DNA of 64,000 bases from the NCBI RefSeq assembly GCF_001039355.2, contig NW_019775543.1:230114-294113 (forward strand). Reading direction: 5' to 3'. Source of the DNA: Lingula anatina (Eukaryota; Brachiopoda; Lingulata; Lingulida; Lingulidae). Every line of letters starts with the position of its first letter. Within the stretch, counting starts at the first letter, position 1. Both the position numbers and the translations under genes were made by a program. This document shows, piece after piece, positions 37,565-51,500 of the stretch. The notes under the pieces were generated by a model. The model searched no databases and was not told where the DNA came from. It saw only the letters and a list, made by a program, of their open reading frames with translations.

Positions 37565-40500
37565 GTAACACATGTCTTTTATATACATGATGTATTTTAA
37601 CGTACTGTTAATTAATGTGTAGGGAGGTGTAGATTTCCGTTTGTAATCTACATGATAGGTAACGTTATTCAAAACGCATGGAACGTGAGACTAATGCAGC
37701 AACAGCTAAGATCTCGAGCAAGAAGTCACGTAGAACCTAGATATGCAACAGGAGGCACATATTGTTTGGTTCAGCTAGTGTGTTTACTACCAAGACTGTT
37801 ATAAAGTTTATACATTTTTTTAGAAAATGAATCGTGCCTGACGTTTTTGAACTTGAACTTTCTGAATTCGTTTACAGAGCAAAGGCTAAAAAATAATGTC
37901 CCAGGCTAAATATAGCTTTAAAGTATTTGTCAACAACAAAATTAGACCTCATTTATATAGTCATCATGGAAAGTAGTTTGATCGCTTGGGTCTGAAATAT
38001 ATTCAGTAATTGCCACATTTATGAAAAGAATATATTTATTTATTTTCTAGTCAGGTTGAAAAGTTCTTCCAGGGGTCATGCCAGGTCATTCATTCAAAAG
38101 CAAAAGAGAGCTTCCATATACCATATAAACCTTGGCAATGTCAGTTTTTCAGTATTTTCTGCTGGCATGTACAACACCAATAGAGAAAATTAAACATGCA
38201 TGTAAATTTATAACACGTCTTAAGGGTTTTGTAAATATAGAAATATGTAAAATATTATTGAGAACATTGTAATATGTAATTTTTTCACATGGTTTTGGAT
38301 AGTTTATGGAAGGCAAGTGTCTAAACACTTGGTTTTAGCTTATATCATTATCTGTGCAGTATTTAAAAAAAGAAAATCAAATAAGTTATCTGTGGGAAAT
38401 TAGAAAAAAATATACTTATTTCATTATAAAATTTCTGTTTTTAAAGTATGTTAAATTACATTTTAGTGGAATATTTACTGTATACATAGTGTGTGGGTAT
38501 CAAATGAACTGCTTCGAGTCAGTGTGTCAGCTTAACTAAATAATAAACAAATATTGACCAGGTGGGAATTCTATTGTACTGGTCTACCAGACCAGCACAC
38601 CAAGCAAGACAACACCCATTTCATATAAAGAAATCAATATTTAGATGAAACATTTGCATTGATGATTAATTCTGCCCATTGGGCCTAAGTTTTGCAGTTT
38701 GAAGGACTAATCTGTTTTATTGCAGTATTTGCTGTGATTATTATCAAATGAATGAATGTACCAATCTTATATTAACATTTAGAAAATTTAGATTTATCAA
38801 GCTTTATGCTATGGTTATTTGAATTTGAGTCATATTTTTACACCTATTGATGTGGAATATATCTGATGTTCTCAGTCATATTATATGTAATCATTCATAA
38901 ATTTAGAGGCAGATATTTTGTCTTATTATCTAATTAAGATAGCTGCTAATTACCATCGTTTTGATTAAGAAAATTAAGTGGTTAGCCGTAGGCAGTGCTT
39001 ATTATTCTCCTACACAGGTGTGATGTAGTAATTAAGGAGATGACACACCCTCAGGTACACATATAGTACATTTTGGCAATGTTCTCTGTAATGACATAAA
39101 TTAAGATTAAGGATTTAATATCTTGAGCAGTAGAGAAGTTTAGCTGAAGAAGTCATGTACATTTTACTTTAGACATCCCTTAATTCCATTAATTCTGTGA
39201 AAATATATACAACTTTTAAAAAAATTTGTTTTATGATTCTGACACTAACAACCTAAATGAGAGATCTATGCCATCATTTCTAGTTACCTTAGTTACCTCT
39301 GCAAAACTTCATATCAAGTCTTCTTTGTAGCTTAGCAGCCACAACAGATAGAGTTCACTCGGGATAGTGTTAGCTAATCACTTATCACTAAATTTCTATA
39401 GAGTTGTCAACAGACAGCATGTGGTAGACAGTCTCTGCAGCATAAATCAGCGATAAGTGCATTTGAGTTTTGGGACAGTTTCACTGCATTTAAAAGAGGA
39501 AACACTATTTTGGTTTTGGCATTTAAAGGTAAGGGTAGGGAATCAATTGTGGAACAATTGGCCTCTATTACTATCTTAGTGAAAGTCACAATTTCCAGGC
39601 TCTGTCTATATCTGCACATTCATGGATTGAGAAGCCTAAAGCTTTGTAATAAATCAGCAGTCTGTAAAGTTACCAAAACATGTTTTGGACACATTACATT
39701 TAAACCGTTAATATAAGGAAACAGACCATACTGTTTAGAATTTATTGTTTTTCAATTAGTGAAAATGTAATTACTAGGACTTCTAAGCACCCAGTTAGGT
39801 GAAGAAAGGTTGAGTTGGTTTTTGAGGGTTTACTCAGTTGGTTAAAAAGAAAGCTCAGGTACAAGAACAAGCCAAACTGGCATGATAATGTTTCTCCTAG
39901 TATTGAATCAGCTGTAAGCAATTTTTCAGCCCAAACAGCAGTTGACTTTTGTGTTTTCTTAAAGAATTATCCAATATTATTGAGGTCAGAATGCACAATT
40001 CTTAGGGCTTGTTGAGTGTATCATCTAACTGCGTGGTTCTTTGAAGCTGGTAATTAACACTGCTCTGTTGCTTATTTGTTTTATTTATTTTTTTGTATAC
40101 TCAGTGGGTTGATGTTTGCAGTGTAGCTAATTAGAAAAATTACATCATGTTACTTTAGTTAATACTAGGTTTAAGTCATTAAAAAATCATTTAGTCAGTT
40201 CACCTACTTGCTTTTCTACATCTGTATCAAAATCATAAAATGGTATAATTAATCATACTTATAAATATACTAATTTGTATGTATTAATACATACTTACTA
40301 GTACATATTTGGTGTCTGGCACAGACTTGCTAGTATAGCCTAGTAGGGTAGAGCATGAAAGACACATTAAAAAGCAATTGCAACGCTGTTTTGGAATAGA
40401 TATATAGTACCGTAAGCATAATTCCCAATTACGTCAAGGTAGAAATCACAGTTCCTACCTTCCTAATTATTTGTTATTTGGATTTATGGCAACCAATAGA

Positions 40501-40788
40501 ATTAACAAAACTAACCTTTTACTTAACCACAAGAGTGTATTAGTAGTAGTTTTACTGTTTACCTTACTGATGGCTGAAGGCACCTGTGTGGTGGACTGTG
40601 TCCAGTGGGTCTTCATTTTTATGATTGTCCAGATTTCTGTGCTGTGACCCTGAAACAAATGTTTATAACACAAAGTGTCATGTTCAATAATAGTTTAGGT
40701 GTCTGGAGTATGTTTTGCTTACTAAAAGTTTCTTAGCCCCTTTATAAGTACATGCCTGGAAAAAACAAAAAAGATTAAAGCAGTGATA

Positions 40789-40888
<100 letters not shown>

Positions 40889-42892
40889 ATTCAAATTGAA
40901 GGCAGTGAAGTTACAACAGATGGATACCACCATGTCTTTTCAAACCTGTTAATCAGATATTTCTAGTGTTTTGGAATTCTAGAATCTAATTTCATTTCAG
41001 ATGATTCCATTGCAAGCATTTCCCTTGAATTTCAAGCACATGACCCAAGGGGGTTGAAAATTCTCCATCTCTTTGTAATAGAAAATTAAGAGACCTTTGT
41101 CTGATTTCCCACATTGCCAAAAGTCAGTAAGTGTGTAGGGAAAGGAACGAAAAATGTAGAAAAGTTCAGGAATTCTCTCCATCTTGTGGAGATGAAATTT
41201 GTCTGCATTATTTAAGGTACTGAAGTCTGTGTCTCAATAGAAAAGAGGGGATATTTTTCCCAGCATTGTTTATGTTAGCTTAATGAGGTAACCTGAAGCT
41301 GTGAAAGTGAACACAAATCATTGGTGGTGAATAAGTTTCTCAAAGAACCAAGCAAGATATTATGAACTTCAGAGTGGGGAACACAAGTGGAAGATAATTA
41401 ACTTTGGAGAAAAGAAGATCTAATAGAATTGAGCTGAACAGGTGGAAGAACAGATACATTGATAGAATGGGAAGGGGCATACCCTTGTTGGAATGGCTCT
41501 TACAGGTAGTCTCTTTTACACAGTTCACAGGAAAATGCACTTGCTACTTAAGAAATGTGTTTATGTGAGCCAAGGAAGTGAGTGCCTTCTCTGTGCTGAA
41601 TGTATGCTTGCATAACATTAAAGAGAAAAAACAGAAGAAAAAAGGAAAAGTGAACAGTTGAAATGAATTATCAGCACAATTAGATTATAAGAATCCAAGA
41701 GTTACATTTTTATTTTCTTAAAAGATATGACATTTTAAAAGATTTTATCGGTATTGCACATATTCATCAAAATTCAGTGGGACATAAAAGTGAAAGTACC
41801 AAAATTTAAAAAAAAAATCTTAATCTCAGTATTTGACTTTAGTTATGAATGCTTCAGAAATGAGAAATAAACTAGTGGTTCTTTTTCCACTTGTGTTTCC
41901 TGTGTAAAAGGCAGTAGTATATGGTGTTTTTTTGTGTATCACTATGTTAAAACACAAGAGTCAGGTGTTTTGATCTACAGTAGGACAGAGCCAACAGGCT
42001 AAATAACAAATTGAGCAATTGGATTGGAATGGATGTGCCGGATAGATTTCATATGTGGCACTAATATCAAAGTAAATGAGAATAGAAAGAGTTTAAAGAA
42101 AAAAGAAAAGATTTAATTGATAAGGAAGTGTGAAAGAAAAAAGGAAAAGAAATGCCTTCCATCCTGGACTGTGAGAAATAACACTTCCACTGGTCAGTGT
42201 ACTGAGGTATGGTATTGATGTGGCTTGATTGTTGTCTGGGTGGTGAGCTTTTCCACATAGACTGCTGAGTGCAGTTTTTTTGAGCTATAGAAGGGTGATT
42301 TACTGAACAAAGGAGATTTTTTTAATCATCTCTCTTCATAAAATATGTTTGATCACCCCTGCAATCCAATCCAGTCTACTGGCCTGCCTGTGTCTGTCTG
42401 TCTGTCTGTCTGGGCTGCCTGATGAACCATCTGTCTCCTTGTCTGTCCTTTGGTTAATTTCCTCTCTAACTCATTATCTAAATGTTATATAGTTTCCGTG
42501 GTACCATTTCACCATGCCCCACCCCTTTCTCCCTTCACAAGCCCTTTCAACTCGCACCTTTTATACATTTTTCTCTTTAGGGCATGTAATTAAGAGCATT
42601 GATCCCTCATTAAGTTATTCTATCTATCCATCCATCTCTACCAGGGTTTGATCTTCAGAAAGTGATTTAACAGGCCAGACAGCCTTCCCCAGCATGCTTT
42701 AGATTGGAATTAAGCACCTTTAATAACCAGTAGCATTTCATTGGTCTAGACCTCTTTTGGTGACAAGTAAAAGCCAAGTATCAGATTTCTTTCCTGGAGT
42801 ACAAATGGTTTGGAGCAAGGTGTGGCTTTGAGTTATTGCATTTGCTTCACAGAAGTAATTTTAGGTGATTTGCTACTGATGTAATTTGTAAG

Positions 42893-42894
<2 letters not shown>

Positions 42895-42938
<44 letters not shown>
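42895..42938. repeat. (TA)n microsatellite
   Basis: About 44 nt of TA in the presumed first intron of ADGRV1. Confidence 0.93.
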
Positions 42939-42939
<1 letters not shown>

Positions 42940-44756
42940 CATGTATGTGTATTTTTGGAAGTTGTTGCAATGGATATTTTAGTATGCAACACAGAATTTG
43001 ATATGGGTTAGAAAATGTCTGCAGACTTAATTAATTTATTGTGCATAATGTTAGGAGTTGGGCCAAGTACCTGAAAGAATTTGAAATAAGAAAATAGAAT
43101 GAAAATACTCCAAAAAGTGATAAGTGCGATTGAAGATGAAATTTGAAAATTTTAGCTTAGTACTGATGGAAAGTGCTTCGAGTATAAACATGCTGAATTA
43201 AAGTGTTTGTAAACTTAAACAAATCTTTTTTGGCACCAAGAAACTGAAATTCCCTTCCAATGTAGCTACTGGGTAACCACATTGTTTTAAGAATGTGGGT
43301 TGAAAAACAAAGCCAGACATTGATCAAGTATAGATTCAGCACCAAAGGCCATTAATCTAGGTTTATGTGACATACAGTTAAGATAGTGTGGTAATGACAT
43401 TAAAAATTGAATTATTTATTTACACACTCAGTGAATAGTATTTGGGTGAGGCATTTTTGTTTCAATTAAGTTTTAGATCATCATTCCTGGTTTTACTTAT
43501 AAGTTAAAAGTAATAGCCTTAAGTTTTACAAAACCACTCCATTTCTCAAATGGATACAAGACGACATTCCATGAAAGTAAAATATGCCATATGAGATATG
43601 TGTTATAAACATTAATGTAACACCTGTCAACATAGTAAACTAGGGATTTTTTGCCACTCCTCCTGTGGTCAACCTCAGTCACTGACTGTCCCCTAGCCCC
43701 CTTTACCCTGCTGCCATCAGTTGGAATAAATAGTGTTTTCTTGCCTAATTGAATCAAGTAAGGACAACTATTAAAAAAACAGCAATTGTTTTCTCATACA
43801 TTGGATGCTTGAAATGTACTTGACCCTGGTCTCAGACTGCTATCAATCAAGTTTCACCACTGCAACACATCCAGCCTCCCTTTCTTTGTGAATCACTTTT
43901 ATTTTAGAAACTCTGGCAAAAGTTGTGTTGATTTTCATTTGGTAATTCTGGCTGCACTCGCTTTTCATTCTTATTAAATAGTTATTAAAACTTTGTAAAA
44001 GCAGTAGCCTTAAAGTTTCGAAGGAAGAGACCTATGCATGTTCACGGAGACACTACATAGACTTCATGCCATAGAATTTTGTTTTTGCACCAATTCAGAT
44101 TCCCTTAAGGATATATGTGAAGGTCTCTCAGTGGTAGTAACAAATGCGTTATAAATATACTGGTACATGTATTTGCAATTTCCAGAAGTATAATTTTAGC
44201 TTCAGTTTGCAAGATTTAAATCAGTATGTCAGTGAGACCCTCACAGGGATTTAATTAACAAGCCAGGTGACTCTCTTACGTAATAGCCAGGCTATTAAGT
44301 TGTCAAACTTCTTAAGTTAACTGGTACAGACTGCAGTGTTTATGTATACTACTGGATGTGAAATGGGTCTAACTAGTGATATTATTGAAAATCTGATGTA
44401 ATAGTGAACTGGTCATGGTCTGTTAGTGTCAGGTAATCTGTTTCCAGCCCAAGTCAGCTGTATCAAACTGTACTGTCCACCTGTCTGAACTAAAGCAATA
44501 AACTCAGATACAAAAAGCACTGTATTGCAAGATTTATGAGGCAAGCATGATGGTCACATGTCAACGACTGATTAGTACAGGGTAGTGCAAAATAATTTTT
44601 ATTATGCCACAGTAGTGCACTTTGTTTTTAAGATATGTGAGAGATATTTCAAGCATTTTTTATGTGAGAAGCAATTTGTCAAGACCTCTTTTGTCCTAGA
44701 AAGGGCCCAGCAGGCATGCTGATTCTTGATGAGTTTTTTTATTACAGTACATCAGT

Positions 44757-45203
44757 CTGATATAGAGCGCATTCAGAACAACAGTCTAATAGATCCGCAC
44801 ATCAAATATGGCGACCCACTAGAAAGCTTGCCACTTAATTCCCGATTAGACACTAAATAGATTCCCTGTGGTGATTACACAACAATCATTCAAGTTGGTT
44901 GATCATATTTGATCCGCAGATCCGCCAACTAAATATGGCCAACCAAACTTCAAAAGTGATGCGGCTGAATCCCAATGGTCTCCCCGCCTCCACACGCACA
45001 ATTAAATGGATTAAATCTCGGCACCGAGGTTTAATTGCTAGGCCCCTGCAGCGACGGTGCGTGTAGAGGCAGGGAGACCATCATGGAATTAGCGGCATTG
45101 CTTTCGATGTATGCCCAGCCATATTTAGTCGGCAGATCAGTTAGTACTTGGATCATCTATTCTGAATGGCCCCTTAGTCTGCTGTTCTGAATGCTCTCAT
45201 ATG
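44757..45203. mobile_element. 445-bp foldback (full-length inverted repeat) element
   Basis: The two halves are imperfect reverse complements. GAGCGCATTCAGAACAACAG at the left matches CTGCTGTTCTGAATGCTCTC at the right; ATATTTGATCCGCAGATCC faces ATATTTAGTCGGCAGATCAG; and TGGTCTCCCCGCCTCCACACGCA faces TGCGTGTAGAGGCAGGGAGACCA. The centre is the small hairpin CTCGGCACCGAG near 45,018-45,029. There is no ORF. This fits a foldback-type MITE. Confidence 0.75.
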
Positions 45204-45525
45204 TTATCCAGTTTTAAAAAAAAGGTGGTCACAAGCACGTTTGGGTCCCAAGCCTTGTATAATTTTCACTGTTCCATAGCTTTATCCTGAAGGGCAGGTT
45301 GTCAGTTTAACCTCTGCCATGCAAAAGGGTCAGCAGATTTCTAAATCTTCACATTACTGTTACTTAACATTTCATCACTATAATGTTGTTCTATCAAATC
45401 ATAACATGTCATGATACTATATTTGTTCAACAGCAGTGTGTGCAAGTTTTCATCTTCCCACTTAGAATATTTGTTACAAGTGTACTGTTTCTTCTCTTTA
45501 ATTTTTTTTAAAATTTATTTTTCAG

Positions 45526-48500
45526 TAATGCAGCAATGACAGTACACCCAAGCTTGTTGACAGTCTTGTTGCTGTCACTGCTCTGTCCATCTGTGGGTCA
45601 GCAGCAGAAGGCAGTGATCAAGTTTGTCCAGACTTCCTATGTCGTTGATGAGGGACAACAGGTGTCCATTGAAGTCTCCAAGACAGGATTTTCAGCACCT
45701 CCACTCAATGTGGTCGTCATGGTGGTACGTGAATGAAATTTATTAGATTTACTGAAATTAATTAAATTTAATGAGTGCAATACTTTTTTGTTAGTATGTT
45801 TGAAAGGCAAAGATTTCCTTAACCCAGTCACTATTTTATTGTTGATTTGGAATTTGGGGATTTGGGTCAGACTTAATAAATTTTGTAATTGTTGAGTGAT
45901 ATACTCAATCAACATCTAATGTCTATCAAAAGCCTATCAGCCCTAATTCAAGAATAAAACACTATGCCAATTTCAAGCCAATTTCTGTCAAATTGCTGTC
46001 AACTTTGACTGAGAAAACAAAACTAACTCCTTGTTTCTGTCAAACACAATGTCATCACTAATCAAGAGACAGGACGTGTCAGCATTTCCTACAAAATTAT
46101 TTTGTTTATCAAAAGTTATTATTGTAGATTGAAAAAAAATTCATCTTGCTCATGTCATAGTCTTTATTTTAAGAAGTCCCCATCATAAAGTCAACTGAAG
46201 TGCTCAGCAGAATTACATTACTATCAGCAGTCTTTTTTTAATGCACTTTACTTGTTGATTGATAACCAAATAAGAAATGTTTGTCAGATTTGCCCCAGAT
46301 CAGGACTGAATAATGAGAAAAGGGTGTAATGTTTTAGGTATTTAAAAGCAATTGTTTATTTTTTTGGCATTTTTGCTGTATACATGAAAGACACTAATGA
46401 AGGGTGGAGATTTATGGTAAATTTATTGGCCATTCTTCTGTAGATTTCTCTCTTACTCCTCATATGCAATGTATGGTTGATGTTGTTTCGCAGGGTTAAA
46501 CAGATAAGGATTAACTGTTCTTAATTAGCTATCTAACGAGCTTAACTATTAGAATCAACTACCTTAGAGTAGTAGAAGTTGAATCCATTTATTTTTTCTA
46601 AGTGCAATTATTCTTCCATGTTTAAGATACAAAAACCAGGGTCAGTCAACAAATGCCACACCATAAAAACGGAATTTAAAACATTTTAAAAGAAGGGAGG
46701 CAGGTCCTTTTATCTTGATTGCATTTTTTGCTGTGCACTTCAACATTCAATGAAACATTTATTTATTGGGGCCAATACGAACATTTTTTACTGGTTAAAC
46801 GCCCTACAAGAAGCAGATTTGTGTAATCCATTTGCAAAAGTTTCACAAAGCCAAAAGGTAGAAGCCATAGGATGTAATTTGTACAAACTGATTCCTATAA
46901 TGGCCCACATTTCTCTTAGTTTCATACAGTTAACTTTCTTTTCCAGTTTTTTCAGCTCACTTAGGGTTACAGTATAGTAGTAGTGCATAGTAGTACATGA
47001 TCTCCAGTTTTCTTTCATCAGAATACCTCACATTCAGCCAATGAAGAATTTCAAGCAGTTTCTGCACCCTAGATAAGCTACTCATGTGGAAAACCCATGC
47101 TTTGATTATTTTACAATTAAACTGAAATGCCAGTCATGTTTTCATTTTTGGAAAATATGCTATGCATTTTGTTCTTAGCCTTCTTGTCTAGGTTTTTATG
47201 TAGTTTATTTGAAAGAACAAGTTTTACAAATTAGGTAAGGAAAGTTATATTTGTTATTTTATACGAAAGGTTTCTTGAAAATGAATGATGAATTGAGTAA
47301 AAATAAAATCTGCTGCTGTGAATAGCAATAATGTAAGTAAAATGTTACTCTGAATCTTTTCTCAGTCTCTCTCTGCGTGAAATAGTTCATAACACTAGGA
47401 AGTTAAATGGCAGCATTTGCACTACTCAGGCTAACCTAGAGAGAATAGAAACAAAATCTTGATTGACTTTTATGTTGGATTACAATGTGATAAAACTGAT
47501 GACAAAGAATGTCAGCAGAGTTGATAGGAAATATGGAGAGATTGATAGTTTCTTCTATCATGTGTGGTTACCATTTGATATTTTAAAGCCATACATTAAA
47601 GACCAAAACAGGTACCTCGATAAATTCAACAAGTTTGCACATTTATGTTATTTGATTAAAACAAATTTCAGTTGAAATTTGTTAGAAAAATATTGGAAAG
47701 AAAAACAACAATTTAACAGATCAAAGTTGTATTATTGGACTAAAAATATCTGTTGGTGCTCTCTTCTGAACATAAGATTCAATGAGTTTAGTCAGTTATG
47801 GGGCCTTTCAGCTTGTGACCCATGCAAGATTTAACCACCCATCAAATCACTTTCTCAGGGAAAAACAGCAAAAGGGTCTCTTTGGTCATTTTAATGTGAT
47901 CAGAACCAGATTTTGGTATTTAAGATGGTGTTTGCCAAGTCAAAACAATTTTTTGTAGCAGGTGATAGTGATGACCACTGAGTAGAAGCCAGATCAACTC
48001 CTCTCTTACACTGTATATCAGAAACAGATTTTGATAATTAAGTTGGTGTTTTTGCAGGCTTCAGAAAGTTTACTCTTTTGCTTTAAGGGGTACTGTGGGG
48101 GCAGGAGGGAGGGGGGGGGGCAAACCTACCCTTTCGTTAGACCTGTCCAGAAAAGGACTGAGTCGGCTGGGTGGAGTGGCGCATTTCTTTTTTACCCCAA
48201 ATGTATTATGATATTCTTTAAACTTCTCCATTTTTAAAGTTTTGAACATGGTCTTTGATTTCTTTTGGCTTGCAGCGAGTTTTGATCTGTTGGTCATTGC
48301 AATTTTATTAGAACCAGACCTGGTATGTCATTTGTGAGATAAAAGTGAAACCAGCTGAAGAAGGTCACCAATAGGGTCCCCACTATTTTATCAGAAACAC
48401 ATTTGGTGTTTTGAATTGTGCTTATTTGATCATTAACACATTTGTAACTTTATAATGTCTTTGCCATTAGAAATGTTTTTTATATTGGCTGACCAAGGAA

Positions 48501-51500
48501 AGCATTATATCACCTCTGCTTGACTACAAAGTCAGATATCACATGGCATACACCCCTATCCAAATGAATTTGCTATTTTTTGGTCCACATCAGATGATGT
48601 TTTTAACCTTTTCAACTCCCAGATTTTGGAGATTAAATGAAAATTGTTTATACATTTTGTCTTGGTTATTGTAATTTCATAAAAAGAGTTATATATGTTA
48701 AACAATATGCAGTGGCCAAGATCATGTTAATATTTAATGATTATTAATAATTGTGGTACCATTTTTAATTATTACAGGTGATGCTCTCTGACCAAAATGG
48801 CAGCAATGACTTTGTGGGAAACAGCCAGGCACTGACTTTTCCTAATAACAGTTACAACATCACACGGTCTGTCAGTTTCTTTGTCCTTGATGATGACATT
48901 CCTGAAAGAGATGAGGTATTCACTCTACAGTTGTTGCTGTCCACTAATTCTTCAGAAAAAGCTATGAAGGGGGATCCATCAGAGGCCACCATTACTGTTC
49001 GGGCCAATGATGATGCATTTGGAATATTTGCCTTTGCTGAAGTGAGTAATAAAATGACCAGATTTTACGTCTTTCTGTTAAATTTATAAAAGGTAATCTG
49101 AAATTGTGTATTCCAAAAAACCTTTTTTATTTTTTCTAAAAATCATAAACCTCAAGTGCTGAAATGAGTTTGTCGATGCCAGAAAGCATTCGATTAGTTG
49201 TGAAAAATGTGTTATTGGAATATGTAATATGTTTTAAAGTGCTATATACCCACACAAAAGGAATAAGTACACTTCAGTGATAATTCATTCAGAGAGCAAA
49301 CAAAAATTTTCTTACACTTTACAAACTAAAGAATGGTTTTCCATCTTCTTCTTTGCATATATAAGGGGGTTTGCACCCCCATCACATATGGGGGACACTT
49401 ATGAACTATCACAGTTTAGATATAAGGCTTGGGTGCACAAACCAAACTTGTACACTTCTGAATATGTTTTGAGTGCCACCAGCCTTGTGAGCCTTTTTCT
49501 CAGTGTTTATTGCTACCGAGTGGTACGTAGAAAAATAATGCGTTCTACAGGACCAGTAGGGAGATATATGTACGGCATGATCATTATGTTTTATATGATA
49601 ATGCAATCCCCACACATAATTCATCGAACAGCTGTTGTGTAATAGTGATGAGTATTTTGGTACTTAAAACTACTGTGTATGTGTTTGATAATTGACTGTG
49701 ACTTTCAAGAGAAAACACTGTGTTTTCCCATCTTGCCCATTGTTTTAACTCTAATTTCACACAAAAACATAAATTTCTTTTGACTTGATCTGACCCTTGA
49801 TCGTCATGGCAAGATTGATATGGCTTCTTTTCTTTTTGTTGTAATTTCAGTTCAGTTTTTTATTTAAGTGAGAAATGCTTGTAGGTGACATTTATTACAA
49901 CATATAGATCTCAAATTACTTAATGGCTTTATCACAGGTTTTTTTTTTCAAATGATTACAGGTAATGGTTGTAACAATAAATTTTTTTCTTTTTGTGGAA
50001 ACAAAGGGTAAGCAAAGTTTCCGAGGGAATAACCAAATATTGACAAATTTTACAAAGAAAGAGTTTTTTGGTGTACATGAATTTATTGAAGCTTGAAATG
50101 TCAATGTGTTCATTTTAAGCAGTGAGTTAAATGTTGGCAAAATATTTCTCTGAGCACATGTGCTTTCAGAAAACTTTGGTAAATTGCATTTAACAACCAA
50201 CCTCAACTTAAATTTATTCATGCAAATTGCTGGGAAGCTTTCATTTACTTCTTCAGCTTGCAATGGCCAAACATTATTCTAATTTTTCTCAGATATCCAC
50301 TTTACCTATTCCAGAACACTGGAATGCTGTGACAGTTAAACATCAAAGTTGTAAGACATCAGTTTGATATTTGTCTTTAAGATATATCATGATATTAGAT
50401 CAAATGTTTGGATATTATATATAATAAACAGGTTTCTTCTGATGGTTTTATCCCTTGGAAAACCAGTACCAGTAGGGTGGGGAAAAAGATCTAAAAATTG
50501 ACACCTTTACTAGTATGCTGGTGTCTCTTTCATCAAAGAAACTCCATACATTATTTTTAGAAATACTTCTCATTCTTCCTCCAACAGTCTAAAAAAACTT
50601 GTTCTAGATAATAGAAATAGCTGAACTGAAATCTCAGGGAGTTGCTGATTTCTAGCACATGTAAAGCTGCATCAGTTAAATTGACACAGCAGTGCTCAGC
50701 TGATTCCTTGATAGGAGCCCTTGCAAATGTCATGATGTTCCAGCACCCTGAATCCCAGACCAAGTGTAATATTGATTTGATTGCAATGTTTTGCCCAGAA
50801 GCAACTCGGAGGCCACTTTCTGGTTGATGCAGCAATATTTACTGGAAAGCCTTCTTAAAACTGCTGCAATATTAATCTGTTCTTGCTCCCCTAGATTGAA
50901 ATTAAAGACATTTTTGTCAATGTCCAGTTGGAGCTTTAGTGAAAGCTGAGGTAAAACCTTGGGTTTATGTCAAATTAAGTATACTGTTTGTAGTGCTGTA
51001 GAACTCTGCTATTGTTGTGACAAATATCTGTAGGGAATAACATACCTAGGGTTTGAATTTGCCCTAATTTACCCGGTCAAAACTAATTAACAGACAATAA
51101 TCAATTCCTACATGCTCCTGTGAACTGCTCTATATATTAGTAAAAAATGTGTGAACACTGTTGCAAATACCTCTTTGGTGCTCACTGGGTTTCAGAAAAA
51201 AACTGAAGAATTAAAAAATCAGTGATTTAATAGGATTAATAGCAGAGAATCGGATGTAAATATGTTAGCAGTTAAAATGTTTTTATAGTGTTCAAGGTCA
51301 TTTGAGAGCTACCTAGAAAAAAATATAGTTGTTCTTGGAGTTACACCTTGTCAATTTCAATGAGTTCCAATGTCACCTTGAGTGATATTTCACTTGCTTC
51401 CCTCATTTTGCTTTGACTTAGAGCTCAGTTAATCTTCTTGGTGAAAAAATGAGATAAGGAGATGTTGTCCACTTTATTACTGGTTTATTAAACATCAGAT

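Noticed and set aside
42388-42412. CTGT repeat in the presumed first intron of ADGRV1
   Set aside because: Too short (about four to five units) to be more than ordinary low complexity.
49277-49642. 121-codon open frame in an ADGRV1 intron
   Set aside because: No known domain, basic hydrophobic mix, lies inside an intron with no splice support; probably repeat-derived or chance.
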